DNA of 37,231 nt from positions 1-37,231 of the forward strand of contig JBGTGB010000275.1 in the NCBI GenBank assembly GCA_041746975.1, given 5' to 3'. Below the pieces are notes generated by a model that ran no database searches, was not told the DNA's origin, and worked only from the letters and a program-made list of their open reading frames with translations. Positions 32,280 through 37,231 of this stretch are shown here, one piece after another. Origin of the DNA: Haliea sp041746975 (GTDB taxonomy: Bacteria; Pseudomonadota; Gammaproteobacteria; Pseudomonadales; Halieaceae). The number at the start of each line of letters is the position of its first letter. Positions within the stretch are counted from its first letter, which is position 1. The position numbers and the translations under genes were made by a program.

Positions 32280-35138
32280 TTAATCGATCGTATAATATGG
32301 CTGCCGGGCCTTGAGCGCAGCCGCGGACTCCACCAGCTCGCCATAGCCTTCCGGCAGCGACTGTACCTTGCCCGGAGCCACCACCAGCAGGGAGCGCGGC
32401 TGCCCGCGGAACACGTCGCCGAAATAGGCGTTCCAGTCCTCCAGCGTCAGGCCCCTGACTGCATCGGCCAGTTGCTGGCGGCCATCGAAGTCGAACTCTT
32501 TCTTGGCAATGGACTGCCAATAGAACTCCGCGCGCTCCCACAGGTTTTTGTCCGGGCGCAGGATCTCCGCGACCAGCGAAGTTCGATAGCGCAGGAACTG
32601 TTCCTCATCCAACGCCTCCGCCACACTGCCCATGTAAGCCTCTATGGCGTCTGTGACCGCCGGTGCCGAGGCATTGGGAGACTGAATCAACAGCACCAGC
32701 CCAGGTACATCCAGCTGCGGCCAGGAGAAGGCACTGACCACGTAGCCCAACTGCTGCTCGGTGCGCAACTGCTGGAAGAACCCGGTCTTGATGATGTGTC
32801 CGGTTAAGGTGGTTGCCGCCCGGTCTTGCCAGCTGCGGTCCCGGCCCTGTAGATACCAGCCAACAACGGAATCATCGTGGTCTACTGCAACCGGGTACTG
32901 CAGCGCGTCACCCGGCGCGAAGCGCGTCACCCGCAGGGGGGGCAGCGGCGGCGAATCGCCGGCTGCCAACAGCTCTCCAACCCGGTCTGCCAGCTGCGGA
33001 ACAATAGCGGCATCGTAGTTGCCGTAGAGCATGGTCTCCGCCGTGGCCCCTGCCCAGAATGCCTGTACCCAGAGCTGCAGTTCGCTGAGCGTCAGGGCCT
33101 GCAGCGCAAGAATCAGGGCCTGCTCGCCCCACTCACCGTGTAGCAGCGCTTCGCGCAGGTCATCCATAACCTGGCTGCTGGGGCGCTTGGCCACGCTGTT
33201 CTCCAGATTGCGGATCATGTCCGCGCGGATATTGGCGAAGCGCTGCTCGCTGAAGTCTGCCGCCTCTACAGCGTCCAGCAGGCGATCCAGCAGTATCAAT
33301 TGCTTGTCGTTGTAGCCACTGACCCGCAGGCTGATGCCCTGGGCATGCTTGTAGACATCGAAGTTCAGCCCCGCCAGCAGGGCCGGATAAGTGAACTCGT
33401 TGACCGCATCTTTAAGCAGCGCGGTGTACAACACCGCCGCGGCTGCTTGGGCAGCGCTCTCTCCTACCTCGGGCGAGCGAAAATTGATATACAGTGCACC
33501 GCGTGGAACCCGAAACTCCGTGTCCTGCCCGAACCAGACTTCCTGCCGGGATGCGGTCAGGACGTTGGCCGGCGGGTTGGCAACTGCGGTTGACGTCAGC
33601 AACGCGACGTCCTCCGCGATAAACTCGTTGGGGCGGGGCAGGGTCAGGCCGACATCTCCCACCGCTGCGGTCCAGCGCTGCAGCTGCTCTGCAGATACAG
33701 GTTCGGCGCTGTAGGGCACGGCATAGAATGGCGACTCCCGGTCGGTGTCCACGGACTGGTGGCTCAGGGTTACCAGGGCATTCTCTGGAACCACCGTGGA
33801 CAGGAGCTCCGCCAGCATGTCGGGATCGTAATCCTTCATCAGGCTGTTGCCGCGAAGAATGTCCTCAGTGGCGAAGTAGTGCATGCCACTGGCCAGAGCA
33901 CTGGCATAATTTACCGGGTTGGCCTTCTCCCGGAACCGGAACTGCAGCTCCGCCAACTGCGACTGCTCCTCGTAAAGCCATTGCTGGGGGCCCTCACGCC
34001 GCAGCATGTCCAGATAGGCGAACAGCAGTTGCAATACGCGATCCTGCCGCGCCAGGCCCTCTTCGGTCAGGCCAATACTGACGCTGAACAGGGCACCGCC
34101 CCGCCAGCCCAGGCCCGAGCCTGCACCCAGAGTCTCCGCCAGGCCTTCCTCCTTCAGCTTCGCCAGCAGGCTGCCACTGCCTTCGTGACCGACCAGGTTG
34201 CCCAGGTAACCGAGTGGATTGCTGCGATAGGCACTGCGGTAATCGGGTACCGGAAACGACACCTCCAGCTGCCGCAGCGTCGCCTGGGGCTGCACCTGCA
34301 CCAGCATGGGCAGGGTATCCGGGGCGAACAGAGGGGCGGCTATGGCTTCAGTCGCAACGGCACGGTTTGGGACTGGAGCAAACCGGGGCACGACCATGGC
34401 TTCAAGCTCGTCCAGTGATTCGGCGCCAAACACCACCAGCCGCATCTTATTGGCAGAGTAGTGTTGTTCATAAAAACTCAGCAGATCTTCACGTATGCGC
34501 GCCTCTGGCCGGTCCGCCAGGGTCTCCAGGCTGCCGACCGTAAACTGGCTGAAGGGGTGTTCGGGATTCATCACAGTCTGCAGCACATCCAGGCCACGAC
34601 GGGGGTCGCTGCGCAGCCCCATCTGGAATTCGGCCTCCACTGCATTCATCTCGCGCTCGACATAGGCTTCGTCGAAGCGGGGCGCAATAAAGAAGCGGGC
34701 GAGGCGGTCCAGGGCGCCCGTCAGGTACTGAGCCTGGATATCAAAGAAGTAATTGGTGTGTTCGAAACTGGTGTAGGCGTTGTGGCTGCCGCCGTGCTCG
34801 GCAATATACTGCTGGTAATCGCCGGCTTCCGGGTACTTGTCGGTACCGAGGAACAGCATGTGCTCAAGGAAGTGAGCCAGCCCCTCGCGACCAGGCGGGT
34901 TGTCACCGCTGCCAACCAGAACATCCAGGGCTGTAGCGGCCTTCGGAGCACCTGGATCGGAGATCAACAGCACCTGCAGCTCGTTGTCGAGCGTGAGGTG
35001 GCGGTAGGCATAGTCGTCGTTCGGGCTCTGGACCGGTTGCACGCCGGCACCGGGAACCGTGGCACAGGCCACCAGAAATAGCAGCACAAGGCCACCGACC
35101 AGCGGCCGCATCCACTGGCCAAAAATTATTGCTTGCAT
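32280..35138 (-). CDS. M16-family zinc metallopeptidase lipoprotein (pitrilysin/insulinase type)
   Basis: 952-aa peptidase with an N-terminal lipoprotein signal: hydrophobic stretch ending LVAC, acylated Cys predicted at 25. ATG 35138 is preceded by GGAG with 6-base spacing, sited inside the 3' end of the PerM gene. The inverted zinc motif HFLEH (residues 89-93) and the downstream NAVEAEF Glu are those of active M16 enzymes. Four M16 half-domains fit the length, as in E. coli protease III (962 aa). RTEQQLGYVVSAF near residue 800 is the conserved R/Y substrate-binding block. It likely degrades peptides in the periplasm or at a membrane surface. Three bases separate it from the PerM stop. Confidence 0.92.
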   Translation of the reverse strand: MQAIIFGQWMRPLVGGLVLLFLVACATVPGAGVQPVQSPNDDYAYRHLTLDNELQVLLISDPGAPKAATALDVLVGSGDNPPGREGLAHFLEHMLFLGTDKYPEAGDYQQYIAEHGGSHNAYTSFEHTNYFFDIQAQYLTGALDRLARFFIAPRFDEAYVEREMNAVEAEFQMGLRSDPRRGLDVLQTVMNPEHPFSQFTVGSLETLADRPEARIREDLLSFYEQHYSANKMRLVVFGAESLDELEAMVVPRFAPVPNRAVATEAIAAPLFAPDTLPMLVQVQPQATLRQLEVSFPVPDYRSAYRSNPLGYLGNLVGHEGSGSLLAKLKEEGLAETLGAGSGLGWRGGALFSVSIGLTEEGLARQDRVLQLLFAYLDMLRREGPQQWLYEEQSQLAELQFRFREKANPVNYASALASGMHYFATEDILRGNSLMKDYDPDMLAELLSTVVPENALVTLSHQSVDTDRESPFYAVPYSAEPVSAEQLQRWTAAVGDVGLTLPRPNEFIAEDVALLTSTAVANPPANVLTASRQEVWFGQDTEFRVPRGALYINFRSPEVGESAAQAAAAVLYTALLKDAVNEFTYPALLAGLNFDVYKHAQGISLRVSGYNDKQLILLDRLLDAVEAADFSEQRFANIRADMIRNLENSVAKRPSSQVMDDLREALLHGEWGEQALILALQALTLSELQLWVQAFWAGATAETMLYGNYDAAIVPQLADRVGELLAAGDSPPLPPLRVTRFAPGDALQYPVAVDHDDSVVGWYLQGRDRSWQDRAATTLTGHIIKTGFFQQLRTEQQLGYVVSAFSWPQLDVPGLVLLIQSPNASAPAVTDAIEAYMGSVAEALDEEQFLRYRTSLVAEILRPDKNLWERAEFYWQSIAKKEFDFDGRQQLADAVRGLTLEDWNAYFGDVFRGQPRSLLVVAPGKVQSLPEGYGELVESAAALKARQPYYTID

Positions 35139-35141
35139 GCC

Positions 35142-36221
35142 TTACTCCAGAATTTCGTTGTCGCCAGGCTCATCCACAGGCTTGGGCCAGGCATTGATAA
35201 CCGCCTTGATCAGAGTGGCCAGCGGGATGGCAAAAAATACCCCCCACAAACCCCAGATACCGCCGAAAAACAGCACCGCCAGTATAATTGCCACCGGGTG
35301 CAGGTTCACCGCCTCGGAAAACAGCAGAGGAACCAGAAAATTCCCGTCCAGCGCCTGGATCACAAAATAGACAAGCGCGAGATAATAAAATTCACTGACG
35401 AAGCCCCACTGGAAGTAGCCCACCAGCAGCACAGGAAAGGTGACCAGCGCCGCGCCCAGGTAGGGGATAATCACCGATAGCCCCACCAACAGTGCCAGCA
35501 GCGCAGCGTAATTGAGCCCCAGTAAAACGAAGCTCAGATAGCTGACCGAGCCCACAATCAGGATTTCCAGCACCTTGCCGCGGGCGTAGTTCGCGACCTG
35601 GGTGTCCATCTCTGACCAGATACGTCGCAGCAGGGGGCGCTCGGCGGGCAGGAAGGTGCCGAGCCAGTCCAGGATCAACTGCCGGTCCTTGAGAAGGAAA
35701 AACACCAGGATCGGGATCAGGATCATGTAGACCAGCACGGTGAGGATACTGGGGATGGTCGACAGCGAGCGGGTCACCAGTTTTTGCCCCATGCCGCCCA
35801 TTTCCGCCTGGGCGAGGGTGACCATCTGGTTGATCTGCTGCTGGCTGAAGATTTCCGGGTAACGCGCTGGCAGCACCGTCAGCAATTGCCTGCCCTGCTC
35901 CAGCATACGTGGCGCTTCCGTGGCCAGAGCCACAAGCTGGCGCCACACCAGAGGCAGCAGCCCCAGGGCCACGCCGAAGAAGATGCCGATAAATAGTGTG
36001 TAGGCGACCGTGATCCCCACCCAGGACGGCAGTCCGGTACTTTGCAGACGGCCCGCGAGCCCCTGGGTCAGGTAGGCCAGCACAATAGATGCCAGAATCG
36101 GTGCGAGAATATCGCCGATAGTCACCAGCAGCAGCACGGCGACAATGAGCAGTACCAGGAGCAGCACCGACTCTTCCTCAAACAGGTAGCGTTTGTACCA
36201 TTTATTGAAGATATCCAGCAT
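35142..36221 (-). CDS. perM: PerM/AI-2E family membrane protein
   Basis: 359-aa polytopic protein with about eight hydrophobic segments and the family's long central amphipathic region (about residues 80-150). ATG at 36221. Conserved segments include FLLKDRQLILDWLGTFLP near residue 175, and GLSVIIPYLGAALVTFPV and FFGGIWGLWGVFFAIPLATL toward the C-terminus. The family includes E. coli PerM and the TqsA autoinducer-2 exporter; transport substrates are mostly unknown. In many gammaproteobacteria perM lies beside a TusA-like gene and bepA, as here. The stop overlaps the ribosome site of the M16 gene, suggesting coupled expression. Confidence 0.88.
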   Translation of the reverse strand: MLDIFNKWYKRYLFEEESVLLLVLLIVAVLLLVTIGDILAPILASIVLAYLTQGLAGRLQSTGLPSWVGITVAYTLFIGIFFGVALGLLPLVWRQLVALATEAPRMLEQGRQLLTVLPARYPEIFSQQQINQMVTLAQAEMGGMGQKLVTRSLSTIPSILTVLVYMILIPILVFFLLKDRQLILDWLGTFLPAERPLLRRIWSEMDTQVANYARGKVLEILIVGSVSYLSFVLLGLNYAALLALLVGLSVIIPYLGAALVTFPVLLVGYFQWGFVSEFYYLALVYFVIQALDGNFLVPLLFSEAVNLHPVAIILAVLFFGGIWGLWGVFFAIPLATLIKAVINAWPKPVDEPGDNEILE

Positions 36222-36239
36222 GGATTCTATTCCGGACCG

Positions 36240-36473
36240 TTACGACTTTTGTAGCAGGTGAATATAGATACCCGCGCGCTCTTCTGTTGCCAACAAAGTA
36301 TGCCCTGACTGCTCGGCAAACACCCGGAAATCGCGCACCGAGCCCTGGTCGGTGGCCAGTACCCGCAGGCAATCGCCGGACTGCATCCGGTTCAGGGCCC
36401 GCTTGGCGTGCAGCAACGGCATGGGGCACTGCAAGCCACAGGCATCCACCTCTACCGTCACCTCTGCTGTCAC
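36240..36473 (-). CDS. TusA/SirA-like sulfur carrier protein
   Basis: 77-aa protein of the TusA fold. I start it at GTG 36473 because AAGGGG lies about 9 bases upstream and the resulting length matches the family; the frame continues to 36614 but that extension is not TusA-like. The sulfur-accepting Cys16 is in the diagnostic CGLQCPMPLL motif. The C-terminal half has VLATDQGSVRDFRVF. TusA proteins pass persulfide sulfur to tRNA thiolation or other pathways; orthologues beside bepA and perM in Pseudomonas have been connected to molybdopterin cofactor work. It lies 18 bases before perM on the same strand. Confidence 0.86.
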   Translation of the reverse strand: MTAEVTVEVDACGLQCPMPLLHAKRALNRMQSGDCLRVLATDQGSVRDFRVFAEQSGHTLLATEERAGIYIHLLQKS

Positions 36474-36624
36474 CAGCGTCTGCCCCTTAGCACTTGACGC
36501 AAAAGAGTATATCCATTCACCGCCATCACCCCAAACAGGATTGAACTTTTCCACGCCAGCATCATCCCATGGACAGCGCCAATGCTGGGCTGATAAGCGG
36601 GCGCTGGCGTACAATGGACAATCT

Positions 36625-36641
36625 GCCGGCTAGTTGCCGGC
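36625..36641. repeat. GC-rich hairpin in the bepA leader
   Basis: GCCGGC (36625-36630), a TAGTT loop and GCCGGC (36636-36641) can form a six-base stem 27 bases before the bepA ATG. TACAAT at 36610-36615 may be the bepA -10. The rest of the 194-base divergent gap holds nothing recognised. Confidence 0.4.
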
Positions 36642-36667
36642 TCCAACCTGCGGTGAAGACACCTGGC

Positions 36668-37231
36668 ATGACCCTTCGTTCCCTCAACGGCGCTCGGCTG
36701 CCCCTGACCAGACCGGCACCCCTGCTGGCGCTGTTGTTGGCACTCATCATGCCAGCAGCTGAGCTGCGCGCCACCGAAGGGCTGAAGCTGCCTAATCTCG
36801 GCGAGTCCAGCACCAGCCTGTTTTCGGCGGAATACGAGTACCAGCTCGGCCGCACCTGGCTGCGCATTTTCCGCAACCGGGCCCCGACTGTCGATGACCC
36901 ACTACTGTTCGACTACCTGGAAGACCTGACCTATCGCCTGGTTACCCATAGTCAGCTGGAAGACCGCCGTATCGACCTGGTGATCGTCGACAGCCCCGAC
37001 ATCAACGCCTTTGCCGTGCCTGGCGGTGTTATCGGGATTCACAATGGCCTGCTGGTCTACGCCCAGACCGAGGATGAATTGGCTACCGTGCTGGCCCATG
37101 AAATCGCCCACCTGAGCCAGCGCCACTTCTCCCGCCGCGTGGAGTTCCAGCGCAGCCAGCAGCCCCTGAACCTGGCTGCCATGCTGGCCGGCTTTGTCCT
37201 GCTGGCTACCGCCGGCGGCGAGGCGGGGATG
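36668..37231 (+). CDS. bepA: BepA/YfgC-like M48 zinc metalloprotease (N-terminal part, cut by window edge)
   Basis: First 188 codons of a periplasmic M48 protease; the gene runs off the right edge. ATG at 36668 gives a basic start, a hydrophobic segment (residues about 17-31) ending PAAELRA, consistent with a cleaved signal peptide. The M48 fold follows: INAFAVPGGVIGIHNGLL and the zinc motif HEIAH at residues 144-148, then LSQRHFSRR. BepA helps assemble or remove outer-membrane proteins such as LptD and has a C-terminal TPR region, which lies outside the window. Divergent from the TusA-like gene with a 194-base gap. Confidence 0.92.
   Translation, partial: MTLRSLNGARLPLTRPAPLLALLLALIMPAAELRATEGLKLPNLGESSTSLFSAEYEYQLGRTWLRIFRNRAPTVDDPLLFDYLEDLTYRLVTHSQLEDRRIDLVIVDSPDINAFAVPGGVIGIHNGLLVYAQTEDELATVLAHEIAHLSQRHFSRRVEFQRSQQPLNLAAMLAGFVLLATAGGEAGM

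Noticed and set aside
36474..36614. Longer form of the TusA-like protein beginning at 36614
   Set aside because: The extra residues match nothing, while GTG 36473 gives the family length and has an AAGGGG ribosome site.

Overview
The window is about 37 kb of GC-rich, densely packed chromosomal DNA. Genes sit in long same-strand runs with overlaps or short gaps, and no intergenic gap exceeds about 250 bases. I see no rRNA, tRNA, insertion sequence, phage gene or CRISPR array. The gene set (steroid-ring catabolism, single-chain AceE with two-lipoyl AceF, FabV enoyl reductase, PerM/TusA/BepA neighbourhood) fits a gammaproteobacterium. A marine Cellvibrionales/Halieaceae-type organism is my best guess, but this is inference from gene content and not from a marker gene.

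Region 1 (1-8640, all minus strand) is a nine-gene run read leftward. It holds a FadD3-like acid:CoA ligase, two tandem Lrp/AsnC regulators, the IpdA and IpdB CoA-transferase-fold ring-cleaving hydrolase, the IpdC flavoenzyme, an EchA20-like crotonase, a pair of acyl-CoA dehydrogenases and the start of a FadA6-like thiolase. This is the pathway for the last two steroid rings (C and D, via HIP-CoA). A separate AlkK/FadD-type ligase (8751-10382) lies upstream.

Region 2 (10547-20000) starts with a cardiolipin synthase. It is followed by a DUF4212/sodium:solute symporter pair, an unrecognised membrane-anchored protein, a DUF294/CBS nucleotidyltransferase-like protein and a DnaQ-like exonuclease. 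These converge on acs (acetyl-CoA synthetase), so the region looks like acetate or short-acid uptake and activation with signalling proteins attached. Next, on the minus strand, come fabV with a metallo-beta-lactamase-fold hydrolase and a CNNM/CBS protein that appears to have lost its middle by an in-frame deletion.

Region 3 (22025-26774, minus) encodes a closed glucosylglycerate cycle: GpgS-like synthase, GpgP-like phosphatase, GH13_18 glucosylglycerate phosphorylase and glycerate kinase. Together these could make the compatible solute, take it apart phosphorolytically and return glycerate to glycolysis. Divergent from it is a HepT-MntA (HEPN-MNT) toxin-antitoxin pair (26895-27627).

Region 4 (27646-37231) is housekeeping: aceE-aceF of pyruvate dehydrogenase, an M16 lipoprotein peptidase, a PerM-family membrane protein, a TusA-like sulfur carrier and, on the plus strand, the start of a BepA-like M48 periplasmic protease cut by the window end.
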